Assembly: GCA_017398585.1 (NCBI GenBank)
Contig: JAFQFS010000087.1
Coordinates: 1 to 59,394 of the forward strand
Direction: 5' to 3'
Length of the DNA: 59,394 bases
Source: Clostridia bacterium
Lineage (GTDB): Bacteria > Bacillota > Clostridia > Oscillospirales > CAG-272
A program made the translations under genes and the position numbers. The notes under the pieces are model-generated. The model saw nothing but the letters and a program-made list of their open reading frames with translations, was not told the DNA's origin and did not search any database. Positions 51,440 through 59,394 of the stretch are shown in pieces. How positions within the stretch are numbered: the first letter of the stretch is position 1; every line of letters begins with the position of its first letter.

Positions 51440-52117
51440 ATGGAAATGAAAATCGCCCCCTCTCTCCTCGCCGCAGACTTCCTCCACTTGGAAGATGAAC
51501 TCCGCCGTGCCGAAGCATCCGGTGCCGTTATGCTGCACTGCGACGTCATGGACGGTGTGTATGTGCCCAACATCAGCTTCGGCTTCGACATTATCAAACA
51601 GATTCATGCCGTTACCGATCTCCCGCTCGACGTACATATGATGACTGTGCGCGCGTGTGATTACATTGATACGCTGAAAAAGGCGGGTGCTTCCTCGATC
51701 ACGCTCCATTCCGACACACTGGAACCGAACGAAATGATCGAAACCCTCAAATACATCAAATCTCTCGGCATGAACGCCGCCGTTTCTCTGAAGCCGAAGT
51801 ATCCGGCGTCGGACGTGTTCCCGTTTGTGCCCTACATTGATATGGTTCTTGTCATGACGGTCGAACCCGGTTTCGGCGGTCAGAAATTTATGGCGGACAT
51901 GATGCCGAAGGTCCGCGAGATCCGCGATTATCTCGACGCCAATAAGCCGGAATGTGAAATTCAGGTGGACGGCGGCGTAGCACCCGCGACCATTGCGGAA
52001 TGTACCAGAGCCGGAGCGAACGTGTTTGTCGTCGGAACTGCCGCATTCAAGGCGGACGATATGACGGAAGCCGTCACAAAACTCATTCAGACCGCCGAAG
52101 AAGCTGCGGCGGAATAA
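51440..52117 (+). CDS. rpe: Ribulose-phosphate 3-epimerase
   Basis: The enzyme interconverts ribulose 5-phosphate and xylulose 5-phosphate. The 225-residue TIM barrel opens with KIAPSLLAADFLHLEDEL and has VMLHCDVMDGVYVPNISFG (metal His/Asp), DVHMMTVRACDYID, VMTVEPGFGGQKF and IQVDGGVAPATIAEC. Length is normal. The start is 20 bp after a GAACAGAGCAGG stretch. The mgtE gene starts 34 bp later on the same strand. Confidence 0.97.
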   Translation: MEMKIAPSLLAADFLHLEDELRRAEASGAVMLHCDVMDGVYVPNISFGFDIIKQIHAVTDLPLDVHMMTVRACDYIDTLKKAGASSITLHSDTLEPNEMIETLKYIKSLGMNAAVSLKPKYPASDVFPFVPYIDMVLVMTVEPGFGGQKFMADMMPKVREIRDYLDANKPECEIQVDGGVAPATIAECTRAGANVFVVGTAAFKADDMTEAVTKLIQTAEEAAAE

Positions 52118-52151
52118 TCTACGTACCCAAAACAGCAAGGAGGAGCGTAAT

Positions 52152-53513
52152 ATGATGGATGAAATCCAGGAAGAACTGGTTACCAAAATTCAGGAACTGC
52201 TGACCAATAAGGATTATATGGCGCTCCGAAGTACGATGATGGAACTGCAGGCGGCCGACATTGCCGTCCTTCTCGGGGAATTTCCGGAAGACGATATTCC
52301 GATCCTGTTCCGTCTGCTTCCGAAGGAGACGGCGGCGGAATGCTTCGCCTATTTCGAAACGGAGGTACAGGAGACCCTGATCAACGAATTCAGCGACCGC
52401 GAACTCTGGAACGTCATCGAAGGTCTGTTCGTGGACGATATGGTTGACATCATCGAGGAAATGCCCGCGAACGTGGTCAAGCGTATCATCAAGAATACGC
52501 CGTACGAAAAGCGGGAAGAGGTCAACATGATCCTGCGCTATCCGAAAAACAGTGCGGGTACCATCATGACCACCGAGTTTGTAGAACTCAAAGCGTGGAT
52601 GACCAGGGAACAGGTTTACCGGAACATCCGGGAATCCGGCGTCGAAAAGGAAACGGTGTACGACTGCTACGTCACCGACGCCAGCCGTCATCTGATCGGC
52701 GTTATTTCCGTCAAGGACCTCATTATGAGTGACGACGAGGACGCAGTGGTCGACGATCTCATGGAAACCGAAGTGATCGCGGCAAACGTTCTGGAAGACC
52801 GGGAATCCGTTGTCGCGACCATGAAAAAATACGGCTTCGTTGCACTTCCGGTCACCGACGGCGAAAACCGCCTCGTCGGGATCGTTACCAGTGACGACGC
52901 ACTGACTGTTATTGAAGACGAAAGCACCGAGGACATCGAGATCATGGCGGCGATCACGCCGTCCGAAAAGACCTACTTCAAAACGACAGTCTTCGAAACT
53001 TGGAAAATGCGCATCCCGTGGCTGCTGTTCCTTATGATCTCGTCGGTGTTCACCAGCAAGATCCTCCAGTATTTTGAAGGACAGCTCACCGCCAACGGCG
53101 CGCTGATCGCCTTCATGCCGATGCTGATGGGTACCGCCGGGAATGCGGGCGGACAGGTATCCGTCACCATTATCCGAAGCCTCTCCATCGGCGAAGTCCG
53201 GATGAGCGATATTCTGAAGATCGTCTGGAAGGAATTCCGCGTCTCCATCCTCTGCGGCATCACCCTTGCGGTCGTCAATTTCCTGAAAATGCTGGCGGTC
53301 GACAACGTGACCATCGGCGTGGCGCTGACGGTATCGCTCACGATCAGCCTGACCGTCGTCGTCGCGAAATTCATCGGCGGCATTCTTCCCGTGATCGCAA
53401 AGCGCATCGGATTTGACCCCGCTGTCATGGCGAGCCCGTTCATCACCACGATCTGCGACGCGGTATCGCTTCTTCTGTATTTCCGAGTTGCTTCCATTAT
53501 TCTTGGAATCTGA
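52152..53513 (+). CDS. mgtE: Magnesium transporter MgtE
   Basis: The channel takes up magnesium and is gated by cytosolic Mg2+. The 453-residue product has the N-terminal MgtE_N helical domain (about 20-135), a tandem CBS domain (about 140-260, with GIVTSDDALTVIEDE) and five C-terminal membrane helices (about 280-453) including the GTAGNAGGQVS pore signature. The RBS AAGGAGGAG is strong. The short gap to rpe leaves no room for a Mg riboswitch. Confidence 0.96.
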   Translation: MMDEIQEELVTKIQELLTNKDYMALRSTMMELQAADIAVLLGEFPEDDIPILFRLLPKETAAECFAYFETEVQETLINEFSDRELWNVIEGLFVDDMVDIIEEMPANVVKRIIKNTPYEKREEVNMILRYPKNSAGTIMTTEFVELKAWMTREQVYRNIRESGVEKETVYDCYVTDASRHLIGVISVKDLIMSDDEDAVVDDLMETEVIAANVLEDRESVVATMKKYGFVALPVTDGENRLVGIVTSDDALTVIEDESTEDIEIMAAITPSEKTYFKTTVFETWKMRIPWLLFLMISSVFTSKILQYFEGQLTANGALIAFMPMLMGTAGNAGGQVSVTIIRSLSIGEVRMSDILKIVWKEFRVSILCGITLAVVNFLKMLAVDNVTIGVALTVSLTISLTVVVAKFIGGILPVIAKRIGFDPAVMASPFITTICDAVSLLLYFRVASIILGI

Positions 53514-53621
53514 CCGGAGGAACGGCGGAAAATTGTCCGTTGTTGTCAAATTTCATATAAAATTTACGGGAATCCGGACGGATTTCTATGGATATAGCTA
53601 CCGAAAATTTTTATTAAAATG

Positions 53622-53650
53622 TTCAAAATTACGTAAATATATGTTATAAT
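53622..53650 (+). promoter_or_regulatory. Promoter of the PRPP synthetase gene
   Basis: TTCAAA at 53622-53627 and TATAAT at 53645-53650 are spaced by 17 bp in an AT-rich gap after mgtE. Confidence 0.65.
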
Positions 53651-53723
53651 AATAATAAAGTTATACTGCCGTCTTTTTCGATGGGCGGAAACAAAAAAAT
53701 AATTAAAAATAAAGGGGTATTTT

Positions 53724-54845
53724 ATGAGTGACAGCTTATACGGAGAACTCTCCGTCATCGGTATGCGAGGATGCGAAAAATTCGTTGACCAGGTGGACTA
53801 CTATCTCCGTGAATGGCGCAGCCACGACGAAGACATCACTTTTATCAATATGGCGGACTGCCCGAGATTCGGCTCCGGTGAAGCCAAGGGCCTTATCCAT
53901 ACTTCCATGAGAGGCCACGACGTTTATATCATCTCCGACTGTTTCAACCACGGCGTCACCTACCGTATGTACGGTCAGAACGTTCCCATGAGTCCCGACG
54001 ATCATTTCCAGGATCTGAAGAGAACCATCGCTGCGATCGGTGGTAAGGCAAGCCGTATCACCGTGATCATGCCCATGCTGTACGAAGGCAGACAGCACAA
54101 GCGTACCACCCGTGAATCCCTTGACTGCGCACTTGCTCTTCAGGAACTCGTGAATATGGGTGTCTCCAATATCCTTACGTTCGACGCACATGACCCGCGC
54201 GTCAGCAATGCGATCCCGCTGACCGGCTTTGACAATGTACGTCCTACATACCAGATGATCAAGGCTCTGGTAAGGAATGTTCCCGATATCTCCCTCTCTC
54301 ATGATGATATCATGATCATTTCTCCCGACGAAGGTGCGATCTCCCGTACGATGTACTACGCATCCGTTATGGGCATCGAACTCGGTATGTTCTATAAGAG
54401 ACGCAACTATTCCGTTATCATCGACGGCAAGAACCCGATCGAAGCGCATGAATATCTCGGTAAGGATGTCCGCGGCAAGGACGTGATCGTTGTCGACGAC
54501 ATGATCTCCTCCGGTGACTCCATCATCGACGTTGCACGTCAGCTCAAGGAAAAGGGCGCGAAGCGCATCTTCTTCTTTGTGACCTTCGGTCTGTTCACCA
54601 ACGGTTTCGGCGTGATGGACAAGGCATACGAAGAAGGCCTCTTCACCAAGTGCTTTACTACCAACCTGATCTACCAGCCGGAAGGCCTTCTTGACAGAGA
54701 ATGGTACGGCGAAGTCAATATGTGCAAGTACGTTGCGCTCATGATCGACACCCTCAATCAGGACCGCTCCATCAGCACTCTCCTGAACCCCGTGAAGAAG
54801 ATCCACAGCGTTCTGGACGCTCATAAAAACTCCACTCAGAAATAA
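53724..54845 (+). CDS. prs: Ribose-phosphate pyrophosphokinase (divergent)
   Basis: The enzyme transfers pyrophosphate from ATP to ribose 5-phosphate to give PRPP. The 373-residue product has paired phosphoribosyltransferase folds, with the LTFDAHDPRVSNA segment, the KRR flexible-loop residues, and the PRPP-binding VIVVDDMISSGDSIIDVA. It is about 55 residues longer than typical Prs and diverges at the N-terminus (MSDSLYGELSVIGMRGCEKF) and C-terminus. Residues keep the pattern of an active enzyme. RBS AAAGGGG. The argS gene starts 32 bp downstream. Confidence 0.9.
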   Translation: MSDSLYGELSVIGMRGCEKFVDQVDYYLREWRSHDEDITFINMADCPRFGSGEAKGLIHTSMRGHDVYIISDCFNHGVTYRMYGQNVPMSPDDHFQDLKRTIAAIGGKASRITVIMPMLYEGRQHKRTTRESLDCALALQELVNMGVSNILTFDAHDPRVSNAIPLTGFDNVRPTYQMIKALVRNVPDISLSHDDIMIISPDEGAISRTMYYASVMGIELGMFYKRRNYSVIIDGKNPIEAHEYLGKDVRGKDVIVVDDMISSGDSIIDVARQLKEKGAKRIFFFVTFGLFTNGFGVMDKAYEEGLFTKCFTTNLIYQPEGLLDREWYGEVNMCKYVALMIDTLNQDRSISTLLNPVKKIHSVLDAHKNSTQK

Positions 54846-54877
54846 TTTATAACCAATCACTCGGAGCAAAAGCAAAT

Positions 54878-56590
54878 ATGCAGAATTTCAAATATATCAC
54901 CGCAAAAAAAATCAGTGAAGCCATCGGTGCGCTCGTTCCGGACGCCGGATTCACCGTGGAAGACATCGTGACTATGCTCGAATATCCCCCGGATACGTCG
55001 ATGGGTGACGTTGCGTTCCCGTGCTTCCGTCTCTCGAAGCTCATGCGTATGGCTCCTCCGAAAATTGCGTCGGCACTGGCGGAAAAAACCGCAGACTTTG
55101 AAGCCGGCACGTCCCAGGCAGTCGGCGGCTATCTGAACTTCAAGATTTCCGACGGTTACCTCGCCGGACATGTTCTCACCGAAATCGAAGAAAAGGGTGA
55201 GAAATTCGGTTCCAGCAACATCGGGGAAGGCAAGACCGTCGTTCTTGACTACTGTTCTCCGAATCTGATGAAGCCCTTCCATATCGGTCATCTCGGTACG
55301 ACCGTCATCGGTCATTCCCTCAAGCTGCTTCACCAGTTCGTGGGCTATAACTGTGTCGGGATCAACTACCTCGGCGACTGGGGTACCCAGTTCGGCAAGC
55401 AGATCGCCGCATACAAGAAGTGGGGCGACCGCGAAACCATCGAAAAGGGCGGCGTTGACGAACTCGTAAAGCTGTACGTCCGCTACAACAACGAATGCGA
55501 AGACAACGACGCACTCAAGGACGAAGCAAGAGCCGAATTCCATAAGCTCGAAGAGGGCGACGAAGAAAACCTCGCTCTCTGGAAATGGTTCGTGGAAGTT
55601 TCTTTTGAGGAATGTAAGAAGACCTGCGACCTTCTCGGCGTTACCTTCGACTCCTTCAAGGGCGAATCCTTCTATACTGACAAAATGCCCGCACAGGTCG
55701 AAAAGCTCCGCGAAACCGGTCTTCTGAAGATGGATGAAGGTGCTTCCATTGTCGATCTGTCGGACTACAATATGCCGCCGTGCCTCATCCTCAAGAAGGA
55801 CGGATCCACTCTGTATCCCACCCGTGACATTGCCGCTGCCGTATATCGCAAGAATACCTACGATTTCGACAAGTGCATCTACGTCACCTCTTCCGCACAG
55901 AGCCTCCACTTTGCACAGTGGTTCAAGGTTGTGGAACTGATGGGCTACGACTGGAGCGACAAGCTGGTTCACGTACCTTACGGTACCGTATCCATCGACG
56001 GCGCAAAGCTCGCAACCCGTACCGGTAACGTGGTTCTTCTCCGTGACCTGTTCCGCCTGTCCATCGAAAAGGTCAGCGAAATCATGAATGAAAAGAGCCC
56101 CGATCTCGAAAACCGCGAAGCGGTAGCGGAAGCAGTCGGGATTGGCGCAATCGTATTCAATTATCTGTATAACAGCCGTATCAAGGACATCAACTTCACG
56201 CTCGAACAGGCGCTCAGCTTTGACGGAAGCACAGGTCCCTACGCGCAGTATACCTACGCGAGAACCTGCAGCATCCTCGAAAAGGCAGCGGGCGTGGTCA
56301 GTGAAGGTGAAGGAAAGCTGACGAGCGAAAGTGAAGCAGCTCTCCTCAAGACGCTGTCCCGTTTCCCGGAAATCGTTGCTAACGCAATCGAAGAATACGA
56401 ACCTTCCAACATCACCCGCTACGTCATCGACGTATGTACCGCGTTCAACCGTTTCTATCGCGACTGCCCGATCCTCACGGCAGAGGAAGAAGAACAGCGC
56501 CAGTTCCGTGTCCGCCTCACCAAGGCAGCCAAGACGGTCCTCGGCACCGCACTTCACCTCATCTGCATGAAGACGCCGGAGAAGATTTAA
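54878..56590 (+). CDS. argS: Arginyl-tRNA synthetase
   Basis: This class I synthetase charges tRNA-Arg. The 570-residue product has an N-terminal arginyl-specific domain (about 1-90), the HIGH box in SPNLMKPFHIGHL, the GDWGTQFGK segment, the KMSKS-region equivalent around TRTGNVVLLRDL and a C-terminal DALR anticodon-binding domain (about 450-570). Length is normal. It follows the PRPP synthetase gene and may share its promoter. A palindromic element follows 15 bp after the stop. Confidence 0.97.
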   Translation: MQNFKYITAKKISEAIGALVPDAGFTVEDIVTMLEYPPDTSMGDVAFPCFRLSKLMRMAPPKIASALAEKTADFEAGTSQAVGGYLNFKISDGYLAGHVLTEIEEKGEKFGSSNIGEGKTVVLDYCSPNLMKPFHIGHLGTTVIGHSLKLLHQFVGYNCVGINYLGDWGTQFGKQIAAYKKWGDRETIEKGGVDELVKLYVRYNNECEDNDALKDEARAEFHKLEEGDEENLALWKWFVEVSFEECKKTCDLLGVTFDSFKGESFYTDKMPAQVEKLRETGLLKMDEGASIVDLSDYNMPPCLILKKDGSTLYPTRDIAAAVYRKNTYDFDKCIYVTSSAQSLHFAQWFKVVELMGYDWSDKLVHVPYGTVSIDGAKLATRTGNVVLLRDLFRLSIEKVSEIMNEKSPDLENREAVAEAVGIGAIVFNYLYNSRIKDINFTLEQALSFDGSTGPYAQYTYARTCSILEKAAGVVSEGEGKLTSESEAALLKTLSRFPEIVANAIEEYEPSNITRYVIDVCTAFNRFYRDCPILTAEEEEQRQFRVRLTKAAKTVLGTALHLICMKTPEKI

Positions 56591-56604
56591 ACTATAAAAA
56601 ATTC

Positions 56605-56788
56605 GGGGAAAACTTTTTTGGAAAAAAGTTTTCCCCAAGCCCCTTTCAAAAAACTTTATACGGGTATAGATACAAAGAACAGTGCAGATTTCTCGTTAGA
56701 TCTGCACAAAACTTTGTCCTTATATTTGTATAAAAGTTTTTGAAGGTGGGGTTTGGGGAGGGGACTTTTTCCAAAAAGTCCCCTCCCC
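56605..56788. repeat. Dispersed palindromic element, short two-sided copy (184 bp)
   Basis: The left hairpin (56605-56636, GGGGAAAACTTTTTT stem) and the right hairpin (56755-56788, GGGGAGGGGACTTTTT stem) face each other. GTGCAGA (56682-56688) and TCTGCAC (56701-56707) form the centre only 12 nt apart, much tighter than in the longer copies. It lies between argS and yebC. The right stem differs in sequence from the left yet remains fully paired. Confidence 0.88.
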
Positions 56789-56825
56789 AATGAACCATAT
56801 TTTATTAGAATAAAGAGGTCTGAAA

Positions 56826-57563
56826 ATGTCTGGACACAGCAAATGGAATAATATCAAGAATAAGAAGGCAAAGACTGACGCGGCGAAGGGTAAGATCTTC
56901 ACCAGAATCGGTAAGGAAATCGCAATCTGCGTACGCGACGGCGGCGGCGATCCCAGCACCAACGGCAAGCTCCGTGACCTGATCGCAAAGGCAAAGTCGA
57001 ACAATGTTCCGAACGATAACATCGAACGTGCCATCAAGAAGGCGCTCGGTGCAGACTCTGTTCAGTACGAAGAAATCCGTTACGAAGGTTATGGCCCGGC
57101 AGGCGTTGCTGTTATCGTTGAAACCGCAACCGACAGCAAGAACCGTACCGCGTCCAACGTACGTCACTACTTCGACAAGTACGGCGGAAACCTCGGCGCA
57201 ACCGGCTGCGTATCCTATATGTTTGAAGATAAAGGCGTAATCATCCTTCTCCGTGAAGACAACGAAAACGCGGACGAAGATGAACTTATGGAAGCAGCTC
57301 TCGAAGCAGGCGCGGAAGACTTCTCCTCCGACGAAGACAGCTTCGAAATCACCACCGAACCGGGCGATGTCTACGCGATCCGCGAAGAACTCGAAAAGCT
57401 CGGCTACAAGGTTGAATCCGCAGAAGAAGACAAGATTCCGCAGAACTACATCACTCTCGACGATGAAGATGCGATCAAGAATATGAATCTTCTTCTTGAA
57501 CATCTGGACGACGACGACGACGTTCAGAACGTTTACCACAACTGGGAAAACTGCGAAGAATAA
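56826..57563 (+). CDS. yebC: YebC/PmpR-family protein
   Basis: The 245-residue product opens with the family signature MSGHSKWNNIKNKKAKTDAAKGKIFTRIGKEI and contains GPAGVAVIVETATDSKNRT. YebC family proteins were first called transcription regulators and are now linked to ribosome function on difficult peptides. The C-terminal third is very acidic (EDFSSDEDSFEI, DDDDDV). It is monocistronic; no clear promoter is visible because the upstream gap is the palindromic element. A terminator hairpin follows. Confidence 0.96.
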   Translation: MSGHSKWNNIKNKKAKTDAAKGKIFTRIGKEIAICVRDGGGDPSTNGKLRDLIAKAKSNNVPNDNIERAIKKALGADSVQYEEIRYEGYGPAGVAVIVETATDSKNRTASNVRHYFDKYGGNLGATGCVSYMFEDKGVIILLREDNENADEDELMEAALEAGAEDFSSDEDSFEITTEPGDVYAIREELEKLGYKVESAEEDKIPQNYITLDDEDAIKNMNLLLEHLDDDDDVQNVYHNWENCEE

Positions 57564-57576
57564 TTCAGGAAAACAG

Positions 57577-57614
57577 AAAAACTGCAGTTCCGCTGAAACG
57601 GAGCTGCAGTTTTA
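57577..57614 (+). terminator. Terminator after yebC
   Basis: AAAACTGCAG (57578-57587) pairs with CTGCAGTTTT (57604-57613) with an inner TTCCG/CGGAG stem and a T-run. Confidence 0.88.
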
Positions 57615-57722
57615 TCATTTTCATCGTTTCAAAATATTGCAACACATAATATTTTCACGATCGAGCAAATTATATAACACGTGCCTGTGTTATGACGCGA
57701 GCGAAAATCGGGAGAATATAAA

Positions 57723-58745
57723 ATGAAAAATAGATACAGAAAAACAGCAGCCCTGCTGGTCTCGCTGTGTGTGGTCTTTACGGCAGCACCGCCTGCCGCG
57801 GCGGAAGGAAAGATACCGGAGAGCGTGTGTGTCGGCGGTATGCCGTTCGGGGTCAAATTTTACTCACAGGGGATCCTGATTGTAGGATTTACAGAAATTG
57901 AAACGGAAAACGGCATCGAAACACCGGCTCAGGATGCTGGGCTGCAGATCAACGATATTATTACACATGTTAACGGAAACAACGTGGAGACGGCGGGAGA
58001 TTTTATCGGAATAGTGGAAAATGCGGCTGACACAATTGATGTGACCTACCTGCGCGGCGGCGATGAAAATACGGTTTCGTTTGTACCTTCCGTTGCGAAA
58101 GAAGACGGAAAACGAAAAACCGGTATGTGGATCCGCGATACAACGGCCGGAATCGGTACCGTGACGTACATTCTGCCCGACACCGGAGAGTTTGCCGGTC
58201 TCGGACACGGAATCTGTGATATGGAGAGCGGGGAACTGTTGGAGATGAAGCGCGGAACGGTGGTGGATGTCATGATATCGGGCGTAAACAAAGGAATATC
58301 CGGAACCCCGGGGGAACTGAAGGGATATTTTACTTCAGATAAATCCGGCGCTCTGCTCGGGAATACACCGTGCGGGGTGTACGGAGTTCTGTCGAATGTG
58401 CCGTGGGATAAAATCCCGGAAACGGCAGAGGTTGCAGAACAGAGAGAGATCCGTTCCGGCGAGGCGTATATCTGGTGTACCCTCGACGGCAACAGTCCGC
58501 AGAAATACTCGATCAATATTACCGATATCCGTCATGCGGTATCGGAAACCGACAACCGCTGTTTTTCGATCGAAGTAACGGATCAGGAGTTGCTGGAGAA
58601 AACCGGCGGGATTGTTCAGGGGATGTCGGGGTCACCGATCATCCAGGACGGTAAGCTCGTCGGTGCGGTTACCCATGTGCTTATCAATGACCCGACGAAG
58701 GGGTATGGGATTTTTATCGAAAATATGCTGGATGCGGCAGGGTAA
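57723..58745 (+). CDS. spoIVB: SpoIVB-like serine peptidase (S55 family)
   Basis: SpoIVB is a spore signalling protease that activates pro-sigma-K processing in Bacillus. The 340-residue product has an N-terminal signal/anchor (about 8-27), a PDZ domain (about 45-115) and the S55 protease domain with His162 in GLGHGI, Asp287 in EVTDQELL and Ser302 in GIVQGMSGSPI. All three catalytic residues are visible. It is shorter than the Bacillus protein mainly at the N-terminus. It is the fourth sporulation-linked gene in the window. A CATAATA string at 57645-57651 recalls a sigma-G -10, without a good -35. Confidence 0.93.
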   Translation: MKNRYRKTAALLVSLCVVFTAAPPAAAEGKIPESVCVGGMPFGVKFYSQGILIVGFTEIETENGIETPAQDAGLQINDIITHVNGNNVETAGDFIGIVENAADTIDVTYLRGGDENTVSFVPSVAKEDGKRKTGMWIRDTTAGIGTVTYILPDTGEFAGLGHGICDMESGELLEMKRGTVVDVMISGVNKGISGTPGELKGYFTSDKSGALLGNTPCGVYGVLSNVPWDKIPETAEVAEQREIRSGEAYIWCTLDGNSPQKYSINITDIRHAVSETDNRCFSIEVTDQELLEKTGGIVQGMSGSPIIQDGKLVGAVTHVLINDPTKGYGIFIENMLDAAG

Positions 58746-58749
58746 ACGT

Positions 58750-58775
58750 AAGCCGAGGTTTGTGAACCTCGGCTT
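58750..58775. terminator. Bidirectional terminator
   Basis: AAGCCGAGGTT (58750-58760) pairs perfectly with AACCTCGGCTT (58765-58775) around TGTG. It lies between spoIVB and the convergent gene ending at 58795. Confidence 0.92.
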
Positions 58776-58794
58776 TTGTATGTTATTTGACTGT

Positions 58795-59394
58795 CTACCA
58801 TGCACGGTGTCCCACAATGTATCCGCATCCGAATGCGAAAGATTCCATGCTCCATCGTTTCAGAACGTTGAATATGACAGCGGTTTCAATTCCTTTGGTG
58901 ATATTGAAATGATATTTTATTTGATTGTTTTCAGAAGAGACATCAATGAGGTGAATTGCATTCAGTTTTTCTATTGCATTTAATGTTTCGTCTTCCGTTA
59001 AATTGCAGGAAGTACAAATTTCCTCAAGTAAAAAATCATCACCATGCATATCAAAAGAACTATGCTGATGTTCCAGACCACCGATTGCTTTTTGACAGGC
59101 TTGGGAATACATGAAGGTAAGGACAATGCGTACATTGGGATCGCACAATTTTTTTATTGATGAAATTGTTTCCGCGCGATTGAATAATTCGGTTCCCTTT
59201 TGAATTTCAAAATCGGAAGCAACGAGGGACAGAGACTCAGAAATGAACGATGCACCGCCGGAAATATACGGAACAACACCGATTGTGTACGGGGCTTTCA
59301 TGGATGTTATATTTTCAGCAGTGTTTTCCAGCTTGACAAAATCGTTTAAATTTGGTGAATCAGAAAATAGGCGCTTGTATAAGTGCGTTTTTAT
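58795..59394 (-). CDS. AT-rich protein of unknown function, 5' end beyond window
   Basis: The reading frame stays open from 58795 to the right edge, so the gene is cut; 199 residues are visible. A Met at 59301 has no good RBS, and the 31 codons upstream of it read like protein (KTHLYKRLFSDSPNLNDFV), so it is probably not the start. The C-terminal part has a winged-helix-like segment (DDFLLEEICTSCNLTEDETLNAIEKLNAIHLIDVSS). I do not recognise a family; a regulator is possible. Codon use is far more AT-rich than in the core genes, suggesting transfer. Confidence 0.7.
   Translation of the reverse strand: MKTHLYKRLFSDSPNLNDFVKLENTAENITSMKAPYTIGVVPYISGGASFISESLSLVASDFEIQKGTELFNRAETISSIKKLCDPNVRIVLTFMYSQACQKAIGGLEHQHSSFDMHGDDFLLEEICTSCNLTEDETLNAIEKLNAIHLIDVSSENNQIKYHFNITKGIETAVIFNVLKRWSMESFAFGCGYIVGHRAW

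Noticed and set aside
51223-51498. Small gene between ispF and rpe
   Set aside because: The frame has no RBS, overlaps the rpe start and runs through hairpins; the product is low-complexity Arg/Pro/Ser-rich.
52118-52151. Magnesium riboswitch (M-box) upstream of mgtE
   Set aside because: The gap to rpe is only 34 bp, too short for an M-box.
1-56788. CRISPR array
   Set aside because: The repeated palindromes are kilobases apart, vary in sequence and lack regular spacers or cas genes.

Overview
The window reads as chromosomal DNA of an anaerobic, Gram-positive member of the Bacillota, most likely class Clostridia and probably an Oscillospiraceae-like gut bacterium. That placement is inferred from a T-box leader on leuS, the sporulation-linked genes ylbJ, yqfC, yqfD and spoIVB, lipobox lipoproteins, an L-rhamnose pair (rhaB, rhaA), an AsnA-type asparagine synthetase, moderate-to-high GC in coding DNA and AT-rich spacers. 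About 52 protein genes are supported. I see no rRNA, tRNA, CRISPR array, transposase or prophage gene.

Layout. 1-8.2 kb: T-box and leuS, a small lipoprotein, a blaR1/blaI pair without a recognisable beta-lactam sensor domain, and a divergent DUF3472 gene with asnA. 8.4-13.7 kb: a tight five-gene envelope-polymer operon (O-antigen-ligase-like protein, DUF4330, TagO/WecA-like transferase, a membrane-anchored protein of unknown family, a second DUF4330). 13.7-17.0 kb: a nuclease/phosphatase-fold enzyme, an FkbM methyltransferase overlapping an amidohydrolase, and a HIT protein. 17.3-22.7 kb: amino-acid metabolism (aspartokinase, DUF1015, serA, serC). 23.1-27.6 kb: DUF4349 lipoprotein, DUF218 protein, a GNAT enzyme, a SPOUT rRNA methyltransferase and prfB. 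27.6-33.9 kb: a Cys-rich small protein, ylbJ, then yqfC-yqfD-phoH-ybeY-era-recO, the conserved spore/ribosome-maturation cluster. 33.9-37.6 kb: an XRE regulator and mutS2. 37.8-44.7 kb: a TIM-barrel epimerase, rhaB, rhaA, then a CapA-like lipoprotein, an amidase lipoprotein and an AEC transporter in the same direction. 44.8-49.8 kb: an AT-rich lipoprotein, a P-type calcium ATPase and pepD. 50.0-56.6 kb: ispD-ispF, rpe, mgtE, a divergent PRPP synthetase and argS. 56.8-59.4 kb: yebC, spoIVB and an AT-rich gene cut by the right edge.

The most striking non-coding feature is a dispersed palindrome family found at nine loci, usually just 3' of a gene. Each unit is a 30-34 nt hairpin (GGGGAAAAC..T-run / A-run..GTTTTCCCC) followed by a CCCCTTTCCAAAAACTTTT-like tail. 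Two loci carry a full 263-264 bp form made of two units facing each other around a GTGCAGA/TCTGCAC core. Stem sequences differ between copies but stay paired, which points to selection on structure. No mobility gene is present.

The best leads for new biology are these hairpin elements, the DUF4330-containing glycan operon, and the link between DUF1015 and the serA/serC phosphoserine pathway. Most promoters reported are TTGACA-like/TATAAT pairs spaced by 17 bp, which helped choose starts and operon borders.
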